64,000 nucleotides of DNA, taken from Micromonospora thermarum. Its GTDB lineage: Bacteria; Actinomycetota; Actinomycetes; Mycobacteriales; Micromonosporaceae. This document shows positions 14,247 through 23,919 of the stretch, in pieces. Made by a program: the position numbers and the translations under genes. Within the stretch, counting starts at the first letter, position 1. Each line of letters starts with the position of its first letter. The notes under the pieces were generated by a model. The model saw only the letters and a list, made by a program, of their open reading frames with translations. It had not been told where the DNA came from and made no database searches. The stretch lies in NCBI RefSeq assembly GCF_012034245.1, contig NZ_JAATEO010000003.1, positions 186,001 through 250,000 on the forward strand, in the 5' to 3' direction.

Positions 14247-14993
14247 CTACGCCGCGGCGAGCACCTCGTCGCCGATCTCGGTCAGCTGGTCGGCCCCGAC
14301 CTCGACGGCGCTCATGTAGTGCCGCAGCCACGACCGCAGCCCGTCCGGCGTCCCGGTGGCGAAGGCACCGGCCGACCCGACGTACTCCGGCTCCCGCTCC
14401 CGGTGGCCCACGTCGACGGCGAGCAGGCCACGCGGGTCGAAGCCACTGGACAGCAGCACCAGCCGGGCGGCGCCACGGGCGACCACCCCGGACGGGCCGG
14501 CGAACGGCCGCAGGTTCAGCAGTTCGCCGTGGACCACGGCGGCCAGCACCAGCGGCGGCACCTTCGTGCCGCCCGCGACGAGACCGGCCAGCCCGTCCAG
14601 ACGAGCGGCCACCACCGCGTCGTTCACCGGCCGGCCCAGCTCCGCCTCGGCGACCACGTCGCGCGCGGCGAGGACGTGCAGCTTCGCGAGGGCCTGGCGG
14701 GGCGCCTTCGGCCACAGTTCGGTCAGCCCGGGCAGCGCCCCGGCGACGCGCAGCGCGCCCTGGAGCACCGGCTCGGTGACGGTGCCGGCACGGACCTCCT
14801 CGCGCTCGTGGGCGTACCCCTCCAGGGCGGCGCCGGCCACTGCGGACCGCAGGCTGACCTCGGCCGCGACCTGGCCGCCGTGCCGGCGCAACGCGCGGTG
14901 CCGGAGCGCCTGGTCGAAGCGCTCGCGGGCCCGCTCCACGGCGGGCGCGACGTCGGCGAGCGCGAGCAGCGGGGCGAGTGGGTCGTCGGTCAC
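14247..14993 (-). CDS. degenerate Fic-like protein
   Basis: This 248-residue protein resembles Fic-domain proteins in its helical layout and in the segment HGELLNLRPFAGPSGVVARG. That segment aligns with the Fic motif HxFx(D/E)GNGRxxR but lacks the catalytic histidine and the GNGR anion hole. The tail contains DPRGLL and a conserved-looking VGHREREPEYV. Active Fic enzymes transfer AMP or other nucleotide groups; this protein is unlikely to do so by the standard mechanism. The GTG start at 14993 is the first in frame and has no strong ribosome site. It is divergent from acs, a pairing I have seen in other actinomycetes. Confidence 0.6.
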   Translation of the reverse strand: MTDDPLAPLLALADVAPAVERARERFDQALRHRALRRHGGQVAAEVSLRSAVAGAALEGYAHEREEVRAGTVTEPVLQGALRVAGALPGLTELWPKAPRQALAKLHVLAARDVVAEAELGRPVNDAVVAARLDGLAGLVAGGTKVPPLVLAAVVHGELLNLRPFAGPSGVVARGAARLVLLSSGFDPRGLLAVDVGHREREPEYVGSAGAFATGTPDGLRSWLRHYMSAVEVGADQLTEIGDEVLAAA

Positions 14994-15184
14994 CCCGTCA
15001 CGCTATCCACCGACCGGTGCGGCCCGCCGCCGAGCCGCCCGGAAGCGACCACCGCCACTCGGGGCGAGGTGTGGAGACGGGACACCGGAGGGCGTCGGCA
15101 GGAAGGCCCACCGTCCGGCGCGCGCCGCGGGCCGCTCGGCGCGGGACGACGCCCTCGGCGGTCGCCTCGGCCCGGCGCGCCGAC

Positions 15185-15190
15185 TAACCT
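15185..15190 (+). promoter_or_regulatory. candidate -10 element for acs
   Basis: TAACCT lies about 50 bases before the acs ATG and fits the TAnnnT -10 pattern. No clear -35 is seen. Confidence 0.3.
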
Positions 15191-15238
15191 CTGCACCGAG
15201 AGAGACGCAGGTCACCCCGAGCGACGAGGGAGTACGGC

Positions 15239-17227
15239 ATGAGCGAGGCATTGGCCAATCTGCTGAACGAGACACGCCAGTTCCCGCCACCGGCCGACCT
15301 CGCCGCGAACGCCAACGTCACCGCCGAGGCGTACGGCGAGGCGAACGCCGACCGGCTGGCCTTCTGGGAGACGCAGGCGGACCGGCTGACCTGGGCGAAG
15401 CGCTGGGACCAGGTGCTCGACTGGTCGAAGCCGCCGTTCGCGAAGTGGTTCGTCGGCGGGCAGCTCAACGTGGCGTACAACTGCCTCGACCGGCACGTCG
15501 AGGCCGGCCGGGGAAACAAGGTCGCCATCCACTGGGAGGGCGAGCCGGGCGACACCCGCACCATCACGTACGCCGAGCTGCACAAGCTGACCTGCCAGGC
15601 GGCGAACGCGCTGACCGACCTGGGGGTGACGGCCGGCGACCGGGTGGCGATCTACCTGCCCATGGTCCCGGAGGCCGCGGTGGCGATGCTGGCGTGCGCC
15701 CGGATCGGCGCCACCCACAGCGTGGTCTTCGGCGGCTTCTCCGCCGACGCGCTGACCAACCGGATCCAGGACGCCACCGCGAAGGTGGTGATCACCGCCG
15801 ACGGCGGCTACCGGCGGGGCAAGCCCTCCGCGCTCAAGCCGACCGTCGACGAGGCCGTGGCGAAGTGCCCGTCGGTCGAGCACGTGCTCGTGGTCCGCCG
15901 CACCGGCGAGGAGGTCGCCTGGTCGGAGAAGGACCACTGGTGGCACGAGACGGTGGAGACCGCGTCGACCGAGCACGCCCCGCAGGCCTTCGACGCGGAG
16001 CACCCGCTGTTCATCCTCTACACCAGCGGCACCACCGCCCGTCCGAAGGGCATCCTGCACACCACCGGCGGATACCTGACCCAGACGTCGTACACGACGC
16101 ACGCGGTGTTCGACCTGAAGCCGGAGACCGACGTCTACTGGTGCACCGCCGACATCGGCTGGGTCACCGGCCACTCGTACATCGTCTACGGCCCGCTCTC
16201 CAACGGCGCGACCCAGGTCATGTACGAGGGCACCCCGGACACCCCGCACAAGGGCCGGTTCTGGGAGATCGTCGACAAGTACCAGGTCACCATCCTGTAC
16301 ACCGCGCCCACGCTGATCCGCACGATGATGAAGTGGGGCGAGGACATCCCCGCCGGCTTCGAGCTCACGTCGCTGCGGCTGCTGGGCAGCGTCGGCGAGC
16401 CGATCAACCCCGAGGCGTGGATGTGGTACAGGCAGCACGTCGGCCGAGGCGAGCTGCCCATCGTGGACACCTGGTGGCAGACCGAGACCGGCGCCATCAT
16501 GATCTCGCCGTTGCCCGGCGTGACGGAGGCCAAGCCGGGTTCGGCGATGACCCCGCTCCCGGGGATCAACGCGGACGTCGTCGACGACCAGGGCCAGTCG
16601 GTGCCCAACGGTGGCGGCGGCTACCTGGTGCTCACCGAGCCGTGGCCGTCGATGCTCCGCACGATCTGGGGCGACGACAACCGCTTCCTGGAGACGTACT
16701 GGTCGCGCTTCGGCGCCGGCGCCAACTCCGGCGACGACTGGGTCTACTTCGCCGGTGACGGCGCGAAGAAGGACGACGACGGCCACGTCTGGCTGCTCGG
16801 CCGGGTCGACGACGTGATGCTGGTGTCGGGGCACAACATCTCCACCACGGAGGTGGAGTCGGCGCTGGTGTCGCACCCCTCGGTGGCCGAGGCGGCGGTC
16901 GTCGGCGCGACCGACCCGACGACCGGGCAGGCGATCGTCGCGTTCGCCATCCCGCGCGGCAACGCGGACACCGCCGGTGAGGCGGGCGAGCAGCTCATCG
17001 CCGACCTGCGCAACCACGTGGCCCGTACGCTCGGGCCGATCGCGAAGCCGCGGCAGATCATGCTCGTCCCCGAGCTGCCGAAGACCCGCTCCGGCAAGAT
17101 CATGCGCCGGTTGCTGCGGGACGTGGCGGAGCACCGGTCGCTCGGCGACGTCACCACGCTCCAGGACTCGTCCGTGATGGACCTGATCTCCTCGGGCATG
17201 GGCGGCGGCAAGTCCGACGAGGACTGA
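15239..17227 (+). CDS. acs: acetyl-CoA synthetase (AMP-forming)
   Basis: This 662-residue enzyme activates acetate to acetyl-CoA through acetyl-AMP. The adenylation signature [11 protein letters not shown] lies near residues 260-271, followed by [13 protein letters not shown] and [10 protein letters not shown], both characteristic of acetate-specific synthetases (the tryptophan of WWQTE limits the acyl pocket). The C-terminal motif [11 protein letters not shown] contains the catalytic lysine at about residue 620, the residue acetylated by Pat-type enzymes to switch the enzyme off. The length is normal. The ATG at 15239 has GAGGGAG upstream. A 17-bp hairpin terminator follows. The synteny with Rv3667 supports the name. 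Confidence 0.95.
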   Translation: MSEALANLLNETRQFPPPADLAANANVTAEAYGEANADRLAFWETQADRLTWAKRWDQVLDWSKPPFAKWFVGGQLNVAYNCLDRHVEAGRGNKVAIHWEGEPGDTRTITYAELHKLTCQAANALTDLGVTAGDRVAIYLPMVPEAAVAMLACARIGATHSVVFGGFSADALTNRIQDATAKVVITADGGYRRGKPSALKPTVDEAVAKCPSVEHVLVVRRTGEEVAWSEKDHWWHETVETASTEHAPQAFDAEHPLFILYTSGTTARPKGILHTTGGYLTQTSYTTHAVFDLKPETDVYWCTADIGWVTGHSYIVYGPLSNGATQVMYEGTPDTPHKGRFWEIVDKYQVTILYTAPTLIRTMMKWGEDIPAGFELTSLRLLGSVGEPINPEAWMWYRQHVGRGELPIVDTWWQTETGAIMISPLPGVTEAKPGSAMTPLPGINADVVDDQGQSVPNGGGGYLVLTEPWPSMLRTIWGDDNRFLETYWSRFGAGANSGDDWVYFAGDGAKKDDDGHVWLLGRVDDVMLVSGHNISTTEVESALVSHPSVAEAAVVGATDPTTGQAIVAFAIPRGNADTAGEAGEQLIADLRNHVARTLGPIAKPRQIMLVPELPKTRSGKIMRRLLRDVAEHRSLGDVTTLQDSSVMDLISSGMGGGKSDED

Positions 17228-17243
17228 CGAGAGGCGTACCTCG

Positions 17244-17279
17244 GGTGGGGTGGCGGTCCGCACGGACCGTCACCCCACC
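17244..17279 (+). terminator. terminator after acs
   Basis: GGTGGGGTGGCGGTCCG (17244-17260) pairs with 17263-17279 along 17 positions with one G-T pair, and TTT follows shortly after. It lies 17 bases beyond the acs stop. Confidence 0.7.
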
Positions 17280-17314
17280 GCTGTTTCTGACGCGCCCGGA
17301 CGGGACGGACCGGC

Positions 17315-19209
17315 ATGAACAGAAATCCGCAACACGGGTCGCGCAGACGCCTACTCGTCGCGCTGCCCGCCATCGCCCTCGCCGCCACGTCACTGACCGT
17401 GACGGGATCGACGGCGTCGGCCCAGTCCGGTCCGGCCCGGCCACCATCGGGGCGGACGAGTTCTACATCAACTACGCCGAGCCGGCGGTCCAGCCGGACA
17501 CCGACGGCCGCGAGGTCAAGGGCAAGGGTGGCATCCACGCCCCCGCCGTCGCCGAGGCCGAGGCGATCAAGACCGGGAAGAGCCCGCGTCAGATCAAGGC
17601 GGCCAAGGGTACGCAGACCGCCAAGCTGCTGACCCTGCTGGTGGAGTTCAACGAGAACGCCAACGACGACTTCACCGACGTGATGGTCCCCAAGACGGTC
17701 TTCGAGGACCGGAGCTGTGTCCTCGGCACCGTGCAGAACGGACCGCTGCACAACAACATCGCGAACCCGGCGAGCCTGCCGAAGCTGGACAACAACTCGA
17801 TGTGGGTGCCGGACTTCTCGCCCGCGCACTACAACAAGATGCTCTACACCTCGGAGGGCATCACCGAGCGGGTCCGCACCGACCTGACCGGGCCGGACGG
17901 CAAGCCGGGCATCAGCCTGGCCGGCCGGACGATGCGCAACATGTACCTGGAGATGTCCAAGGGCTCCTACACGGTCAACGGGCAGGCCAGCCCGTGGATC
18001 AAGGTGCCGCACTCCGAGAGCTGGTACGCGGCCTCCCGCTGCTTCCAGGACGAGAACGGCAACTGGGTCGCCGGGCGGCAGCAGTCGATGAACGGCCACC
18101 CGGACAACCCGCAGGGCGCCGGGCGGCTGGCCACGGACGCGATCGACGCGCTCGCGGCGACGGACCCGAACTTCCCGTGGGCCGACTACGACATCGAGGA
18201 CCAGGGCGACCGCGACGGTGACGGCAACGTCTTCGAGCCGGACGGCGTGATCGACCACCTGGTGCTGGTGCACGCCGGCAAGGGCAAGTCCGCCGGCGGC
18301 GGCGCGCAGGGCACCTACGCCGTCTGGGCGCACTCGTCGTCGATCGTCGGCGGCTACACGATCCCCGGCACCCAGCTCAAGGTGTCGAACTACATCGTGC
18401 AGCCGGAGGACGCCGGCGTCGGCGTCTTCGCCCACGAGTACGGCCACGACCTCGGTCTGCCGGACCTCTACGACACCTCCGGCAACGCCGACTCGGACGT
18501 CGACTTCTGGGACCTGATGGCGTCGGGCTCGCACTCCGGTGAGATCTTCCAGGCCCTGCCGACCCACATGGGCCTCTGGGACAAGTGGATCCTCGGCTGG
18601 GCCGACCCGCTGCAGATCAACCCGGGCGCAACCCCCAAGGATGTGCAGCTGGGCCAGACCTCGCGGACGCCGGTGGGCACCAAGGACGACACGTACCCCC
18701 GCTTCTACATCGCGGAGAACCGTAGCTACTTCGGGTACGACGACACGCTGCGTACCGGTGGCTACAACTTCGGCTTCAACAACACGCGGCCGAACTTCGT
18801 GGAGCGGTTCGCGGTCCAGCCCGGCATGCTGGTCTGGTACGTGAACTACGCGTACGGCGACAACAACACCTCGGAGCACCCCGGCTTCGGCCTGAACCTG
18901 CCGGTCGACGTCCGGCCGGGCACGATCCGGGTCAAGGGCCAGGGCTCCATCACCAACCGGCGTAACGGCTACGACTCGACGTTCAGCCTCTACGCCAAGC
19001 CGGCGCAGACCTTCCACCTCAACGGGATGGCGATCACCGTGCCGGAGCTGGCGCCGAACCCCGTGTTCGACGACACCCGGGCCAACCGTTACTGGTCGGC
19101 CGACAACAGCTGGAACTCGGTGAAGGTGGCCGGCACCGGCACCCGGATCGAGATCCTGAAGCAGGGCACCAACCCGACCGACGACATGGTCGTAAAGGTC
19201 ACCAACTGA
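17315..19209 (+). CDS. M6-family secreted metalloprotease, frameshifted after the signal peptide
   Basis: This is an immune-inhibitor-A-like M6 metalloprotease split over two reading frames. The ATG at 17315 opens a clear signal peptide (RRRLLVALPAIALAATSLTV, cleavage near ASA). That frame then becomes nonsense, while the protease (starting ATIGADEFYINYAEP) continues in the frame one base earlier from about 17440 to the stop at 19209. The zinc motif HEYGHDLGLPDLYD (starting at 18432) is intact. At the junction CGGCC is present twice in tandem, so a 5-base duplication or a 1-base loss would explain the shift. The protease frame alone has no signal peptide. Either the gene is inactive, is rescued by slippage, or the sequence has an error. 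Confidence 0.75.
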
Positions 19210-19222
19210 CAATTCAGTTACC

Positions 19223-19258
19223 AGTGGGGCCGGTGGCGGAAACGCCACCGGCCCCACT
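19223..19258 (+). terminator. strong terminator after the first M6 protease
   Basis: A perfect 16-bp stem AGTGGGGCCGGTGGCG/CGCCACCGGCCCCACT with a GAAA tetraloop is followed by TCGTTGTT. It starts 14 bases after the stop codon. Confidence 0.85.
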
Positions 19259-19445
19259 TCGTTGTTGGGCCGAGAAGTGTGACAGTGAAAAGCATTCCCA
19301 ACAACTTCTTGCAACAAATCGACACGATCATCTTCCCAGCCGTCACACGAGTGTCTATGTTCACCATTGGTCCCACCCGTGGGATCGATCTTCCACCGGC
19401 CCGTACCCCCGTTGGGCCGGTTTCCTTCACACCCGGAGGTACCAC

Positions 19446-21890
19446 GTGCGCAAAGCCGCAGTGGGTCTGCTCGGGCTCTCGTTGACGGCGACAGGGCTGG
19501 CGGTCGGACCGTCCGCCATCGCTGCGCCGCAACCGAAGCTGCCGACGTCCGCACCGTCGGTCGCCGAGCCCGCCCACACCGACCACGACCTGCCCAACCC
19601 GCTCGAGGAGAAGCGCCGCAGCCTGCGCCAGGAGGGCCTCAGCGAGGTCCTGTCCGGCAAGGCGAAGGCCCAGCGGATCAACGGCAGCACGGTCGTCAAG
19701 GTCGGCGAGACCGCGTCCGGCGCCCCTGGCGCGACCGCCACCGCCCGGTCCGCCCGCGGCGCGGCCGGCAAGAAGGACCAGTACGTCGAGCTCTCCCGGG
19801 AGCGCACCGACCGGATCTTCGTGATCCTGGCCGAGTTCGGCAACGAGCGTCACCCCGACTACCCGGACAAGGACACCGACCCGGCCTGGCCCGGCCCGGC
19901 GCGCTTCGACGGTCCGCGGCACAACGAGATCCCGGCCCCGAACCGGGCGGTGGACAACTCCACCGTCTGGCAGCCGGACTACAGCCCGGAGCACTTCCGC
20001 ACGCTCTACTTCGGCACGAAGCCGGGCGACGAGTCGCTCAAGCAGTACTACGAGGCCCAGTCCTCGGGCCGCTACAGCGTCGACGGCACCGTCACCGACT
20101 GGGTGAAGGTGAAGTTCAACGAGGCCCGCTACGGCCGGTCGAACGACCCGAAGCCGGACGACGACCCGACCGGTGACCCGACGGTCTGCGCGGACAACGT
20201 CTGCCCCAACACCTGGGACCTGGTCCGCGACGCCGCCAACCAGTGGGTCGCCGACCAGAAGGCCAAGGGCCGCACCGACGCCCAGATCGCCGCGGACGTC
20301 AAGGCGATGGACCAGTGGGACCGGTACGACCACGACGGCGACGGCAACTTCAACGAGTCCGACGGGTACATCGACCACTTCCAGATCGTCCACGCCGGCG
20401 GCGACATGGCCGACGGCGACCCGAACCAGGGTGAGGACGCCATCTGGAGCCACCGCTGGTACGCGTACGCCACGGACCAGGGCGTGACCGGCCCGGCCAA
20501 CTTCCCGGCCGGCGGCACCGAGATCGGCGACACCGGCATCTGGATCGGCGACTACACCATCCAGCCGGAGAACGGTGGCCGCAGCGTCTTCTACCACGAG
20601 TACGGCCACGACCTCGGCCTGCCGGACGACTACAACATCCTCAACGGCGGGGACAACAACAACGAGCACTGGACCCTGATGGCCCAGAGCCGCCTCAGCG
20701 CCAAGAACGACGGCGGCATCGGCGAGCGGGGCGGCGACCTCGGCGCCTGGAACAAGCTCCAGCTCGGCTGGCTCGACTACGAGGTGGTCGTGGCCGGGCA
20801 GAAGCGCACGATGACCCTCGGCCCGCAGGAGTACAACTCGGCGAAGCCGCAGGCCGCCGTGGTCGTGCTGCCCGAGCGGGAGTACACGTTCAGCAACGGC
20901 AAGCCGTTCGAGGGCGCCAAGCAGTACTTCTCCGGCAACGACGACGACCTCAACACGACGATGACCCGGACGCTGGACCTCACCGGCAAGTCCTCGGCGT
21001 CCGTGTCGCTGAAGGGCCGCTACAGCATCGAGGCGGGGTACGACTACCTGTTCTTCGAGGCGTCGCTGGACGGCGGCAACACCTGGACGGCGCTGCAGGC
21101 CACGGTGGACGGGAAGCCGCTCAAAGAGGTCGGCGGCCGTCCGGCGCTCGACGGCAGCAGCGGCGGCAAGTGGGTGGACATCACCGTCCCGATGGACTTC
21201 GCCGCCGGCAAGACGGCGCAGTTCCGGTTCCGCTACCAGACCGACGGTGGCGTCGCCGCGGGCGGCTTCTACGGTGACGCGATCACCGCGACCGCCGACG
21301 GCCAGACGCTGCTCAGCGACGGGGCGGAGGGCGACGCCACCGGTTGGACCCTGAACGGGTGGAGCGCCGTCGAGGAGACCTACAAGCGGAAGTTCGCGAA
21401 CTACTACATCGCGGGTCACCGCTCGTACGTCTCGTACGACAAGTACCTGAAGACCGGCCCGTACTTCTTCGGGTACGCCAACACCCGCCCCGACTGGGTC
21501 GACCACTACGCGTACCAGGAGGGTCTGCTGATCTCCTACTGGAACCTGCGGTGGAACGACAACGACACCTTCGAGCACCCGGGTGAGGGCCGGAACCTGA
21601 TTATCGACGCTCACCCGCGGCCGATCTACAACCTGACCGGCCAGCCGTGGCGGGCCCGCGTCCAGGTGTACGACGCGCCGTTCAGCCTCAAGAAGGCCGA
21701 CTCGTTCACGCTGCACCTGAACAGCCAGCCGCAGTACATCCGGGGCCAGGCCGCGGAGCCGCTGTTCGACGACACCAAGAAGTACTGGTACGAGGAGCTG
21801 CCGAACCACGGCGTCAAGCTCCCCGCGACCGGCACGAAGATCAAGGTCCTGGAGCAGGACGGCACCTCCATCAAGGTCCGCTTCTCCTGA
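19446..21890 (+). CDS. M6-family secreted metalloprotease (immune inhibitor A-like)
   Basis: This 814-residue protein is a secreted zinc metalloprotease of the M6 family. A signal peptide (RKAAVGLLGLSLTATGLAVG, cleavage near AIA) precedes a propeptide (about residues 28-120) and the catalytic domain with HEYGHDLGLPDDYN at residues 384-397. An aspartate-rich DHDGDGNFNESDG stretch before it looks like a calcium site. An insert of about 150 residues, beta-rich with a concanavalin/MAM-like look, follows the active site. The C-terminal part is paralogous to the upstream M6 protein, sharing PLFDDT, YW and VKLPATGTKIKVLEQ-like residues. The GTG at 19446 has GGAGG 6 bases upstream. It probably degrades extracellular proteins. 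A terminator follows. Confidence 0.88.
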   Translation: MRKAAVGLLGLSLTATGLAVGPSAIAAPQPKLPTSAPSVAEPAHTDHDLPNPLEEKRRSLRQEGLSEVLSGKAKAQRINGSTVVKVGETASGAPGATATARSARGAAGKKDQYVELSRERTDRIFVILAEFGNERHPDYPDKDTDPAWPGPARFDGPRHNEIPAPNRAVDNSTVWQPDYSPEHFRTLYFGTKPGDESLKQYYEAQSSGRYSVDGTVTDWVKVKFNEARYGRSNDPKPDDDPTGDPTVCADNVCPNTWDLVRDAANQWVADQKAKGRTDAQIAADVKAMDQWDRYDHDGDGNFNESDGYIDHFQIVHAGGDMADGDPNQGEDAIWSHRWYAYATDQGVTGPANFPAGGTEIGDTGIWIGDYTIQPENGGRSVFYHEYGHDLGLPDDYNILNGGDNNNEHWTLMAQSRLSAKNDGGIGERGGDLGAWNKLQLGWLDYEVVVAGQKRTMTLGPQEYNSAKPQAAVVVLPEREYTFSNGKPFEGAKQYFSGNDDDLNTTMTRTLDLTGKSSASVSLKGRYSIEAGYDYLFFEASLDGGNTWTALQATVDGKPLKEVGGRPALDGSSGGKWVDITVPMDFAAGKTAQFRFRYQTDGGVAAGGFYGDAITATADGQTLLSDGAEGDATGWTLNGWSAVEETYKRKFANYYIAGHRSYVSYDKYLKTGPYFFGYANTRPDWVDHYAYQEGLLISYWNLRWNDNDTFEHPGEGRNLIIDAHPRPIYNLTGQPWRARVQVYDAPFSLKKADSFTLHLNSQPQYIRGQAAEPLFDDTKKYWYEELPNHGVKLPATGTKIKVLEQDGTSIKVRFS

Positions 21891-21908
21891 GCCACCGATC
21901 CGTACCTC

Positions 21909-21943
21909 GCGATGCCCGGGCAGGTCACCTGCCCGGGCATCGC
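21909..21943 (+). terminator. palindromic terminator after the second M6 protease
   Basis: A 35-base perfect palindrome, with GCGATGCCCGGGCAGGT (21909-21925) inverted around a single central C, lies 19 bases after the stop. No T-run follows. Confidence 0.65.
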
Positions 21944-22009
21944 CCGTTCGGCGGCCGCGCCGGCCCACGGTTCCGGAACCGGAGCGGGAACCCGCGCGTC
22001 AGATTCCCC

Positions 22010-22510
22010 GTGCCCATCCTGCGCGGCGCCGGACTGCCCGCCGCGACCCTGGCCACCGCGCTCGCCATGGCCGTACTGTCGGGCGGCTGCACCGGCCCGG
22101 AGAAGGAAGCGCCCATGCCCGCGGAGCACACCCCGTCCTCGGCCCCGGCCGGCGGAAACGACCGCCCGCCGGCGTCCGGCACGGCCGAGTCGCCGACGCC
22201 GCCGGCCGGTACCGACCCCGCGCTCTCGCCCACGACGCTGCCGACCATGGGGCCGCCGACCGCGCCCCCGAAACGGCCGACCGACCCGTACCGGGCGAAC
22301 GTGCTCGCCGGCCGGATCACCCGGGGCGGCGACGGACCCTGTTACGGCCTGACCACCGACGACGGCCGGGAGTACGCCCTGCACGGCGCCGGCATGGGGA
22401 CCTTCGCCACCGGCACCTGGGTCCGGGTGACCATCGGCCCGCCCGCCCCCGACGTCGACTGCGGGACGGGCATCCCGGCCACCATCGTGAAGATCAGTCC
22501 GGTCGGGTGA
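22010..22510 (+). CDS. putative small lipoprotein
   Basis: This 166-residue protein has a signal sequence (LPAATLATALAMAVLSGGC) ending in a cysteine that could be lipidated, although SGGC is a weak lipobox. A Pro/Thr/Ser-rich linker (about residues 35-90) follows, then a small domain of about 75 residues with two cysteines (GDGPCYGL and DVDCGTG) that could form a disulphide. I do not recognise the domain; its beta-rich look suggests an OB-like or ligand-binding barrel on the cell surface. The GTG at 22010 is the only start close to the hydrophobic stretch; no ribosome site is evident. Confidence 0.6.
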   Translation: MPILRGAGLPAATLATALAMAVLSGGCTGPEKEAPMPAEHTPSSAPAGGNDRPPASGTAESPTPPAGTDPALSPTTLPTMGPPTAPPKRPTDPYRANVLAGRITRGGDGPCYGLTTDDGREYALHGAGMGTFATGTWVRVTIGPPAPDVDCGTGIPATIVKISPVG

Positions 22511-22599
22511 ACGCGGGGGCGAGGATCCCGGACAGCCCCCGCCGGAGCGACGCGGACCACCCGACGGGTCGGCCGGATGGCCGACCGGCACCGGGGTCC

Positions 22600-22605
22600 T
22601 AGGCT
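22600..22605 (+). promoter_or_regulatory. -10 element of a leaderless promoter
   Basis: TAGGCT lies 6 bases before the ATG of the EphE-like gene, which lacks a ribosome site. Confidence 0.5.
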
Positions 22606-22611
22606 GTGCCC

Positions 22612-23544
22612 ATGACCGAGCAGCGTGGCGGGCCCGCCGACGAGTCCTGCGTCCTCACCGAGGGGCCGTGGACGCACCGGTTCGTCGGTGCCAACGGCAG
22701 CCGGTTCCACGTCGTGGAGGCCGGCACCGGCCCGATGGTCCTGTTCCTGCACGGCTTCCCCGAGCACTGGTGGGCCTGGCACGAGATGCTGCCGGCGGTC
22801 GCCGACGCGGGGTTCCGCGCCGTCGCGGTCGACCTGCGCGGATACGGCGCGAGCGACAAGCCACCCCGGGGGTACGACGGCTACACGCTGGCCGCCGACG
22901 TCGCCGGGCTGATCCGGGCGCTGGGCGAGCGGTCGGCGACCGTGGTGGGCAGCGGTGCCGGCGGCCTGATCGCCTGGACGGTGGCGTCGTTCCACCCGTC
23001 CCTGGTCCGGCGGCTGGTGGTCCTCGGGGCGCCGCACCCGCTGCGGCTACGGGCGGCCATCTTCGCCGACCCGCGCGGCCAGTTCGCCGCCTCCACGCCG
23101 ACGTTGAAGTTCCAGCTTCCCCGCTACGAACACGTGCTGACCCGCGACGACGGGGCCGCGGTGGAGGAGGTGCTGCGCCGCTGGGGCGGGCCGCGGTGGG
23201 TGAACGGTCCGGACTTCCCCGAGTACGCCGCACGGTGCCGGGAGGCCATGCGCATCCCGCAGGCCGCGTTCTGTGCCCTGGAGGGCTACCGCTGGGCGTT
23301 CCGCTCGGTGCTCCGCCTGCACGGGTACCGGTTCGTGCGGCTCATGCAGAAGCCCCTGGTCACCCCGACCCTCCAACTGCACGGCGCCCTCGACCGCGCC
23401 GCCCTTCCGCGCACCGCCCAGGGCTCCGGCCGGTACGTCGTGGCCCCGTACGAGTGGCGGCTGCTCGACCACGTCGGGCACTTCCCGCACGTGGAGGCCC
23501 GCGACGTGGTGCTCGGCGAGATCCTGCGCTGGACGAAGTCCTAG
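22612..23544 (+). CDS. alpha/beta hydrolase, EphE-like, nucleophile missing
   Basis: This 310-residue protein has the alpha/beta hydrolase fold and resembles epoxide hydrolases, in particular mycobacterial EphE, whose gene also lies near acs. The oxyanion-hole motif LHGFPEHWWAW (from residue 46) and the catalytic histidine in GHFPHVE (H290) are present. The nucleophile elbow, GHDWGG in epoxide hydrolases, reads GSGAGG here, so the nucleophilic aspartate is replaced by G115. Unless another residue substitutes, it should be catalytically dead or do something else. The ATG at 22612 follows TAGGCT by 6 bases, a leaderless arrangement. Confidence 0.75.
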   Translation: MTEQRGGPADESCVLTEGPWTHRFVGANGSRFHVVEAGTGPMVLFLHGFPEHWWAWHEMLPAVADAGFRAVAVDLRGYGASDKPPRGYDGYTLAADVAGLIRALGERSATVVGSGAGGLIAWTVASFHPSLVRRLVVLGAPHPLRLRAAIFADPRGQFAASTPTLKFQLPRYEHVLTRDDGAAVEEVLRRWGGPRWVNGPDFPEYAARCREAMRIPQAAFCALEGYRWAFRSVLRLHGYRFVRLMQKPLVTPTLQLHGALDRAALPRTAQGSGRYVVAPYEWRLLDHVGHFPHVEARDVVLGEILRWTKS

Positions 23545-23553
23545 GCCGGCTGC

Positions 23554-23919
23554 CTACACCCGCTGCTCGTGCAGGTCGGTGACCTCGGCGGCGGGCGCCC
23601 AACCCTGGTACACGCCGAAGTCGAACACCTCGAGGCCCATCGCCTGCGCGACCGGCCACCGCCCGCCCGTGTACTCCACGCGCAGCCAGCCGTCGTGCTC
23701 GCCGAGCACGATGAACGGCTGTCCCTGCCACGTGCAGGTCGTGCGGACGTACGCCAGGTCGTCGACCTCGGCCACCGGCACCACCCGTACGTACCGGCCG
23801 GGGCGCACCTCGGTGAAGCCCTCCCCCGGGCCGGGCTGGTAGAGCCGGACGTCGTCGCCGTCCGGGCTGGCCTGGTACTCGCGGCCCTGCCAGCGGGCCA
23901 CGTAGCCGTCGCGGGTCAC
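23554..23919 (-). CDS. small protein coupled to the twin-SseB protein
   Basis: I do not recognise this 121-residue protein. It is acidic, rich in Trp, Tyr, Gly and Val, has no signal peptide or membrane helix, and looks all-beta, perhaps SH3-like. Recurrent segments are YVARWQGREYQAS, RYVRVVPVAEVDDL, CTWQGQPFIVLGE and RVEYTGGRWPVAQAMGLE. The GTG at 23919 overlaps the stop of the twin-SseB gene (GTGA), so both are made from one message in a coupled way. That pairing suggests the two products interact, as chaperone, partner or protective protein; this is inference. Its 3' end is convergent with the hydrolase gene, 9 bases away. Confidence 0.7.
   Translation of the reverse strand: MTRDGYVARWQGREYQASPDGDDVRLYQPGPGEGFTEVRPGRYVRVVPVAEVDDLAYVRTTCTWQGQPFIVLGEHDGWLRVEYTGGRWPVAQAMGLEVFDFGVYQGWAPAAEVTDLHEQRV

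Noticed and set aside
17245-17320. GTG at 17245 as true start of the first M6 protease
   Set aside because: It lies inside the acs terminator, has no ribosome site, and gives an N-terminus without a signal peptide, whereas a perfect signal peptide exists in the other frame.
19218-21968. Long minus-strand frame opposite the second M6 protease
   Set aside because: The M6 protein has signal peptide, zinc motif and ribosome site; the opposite frame is Val/Leu/Arg/Gly-rich filler.
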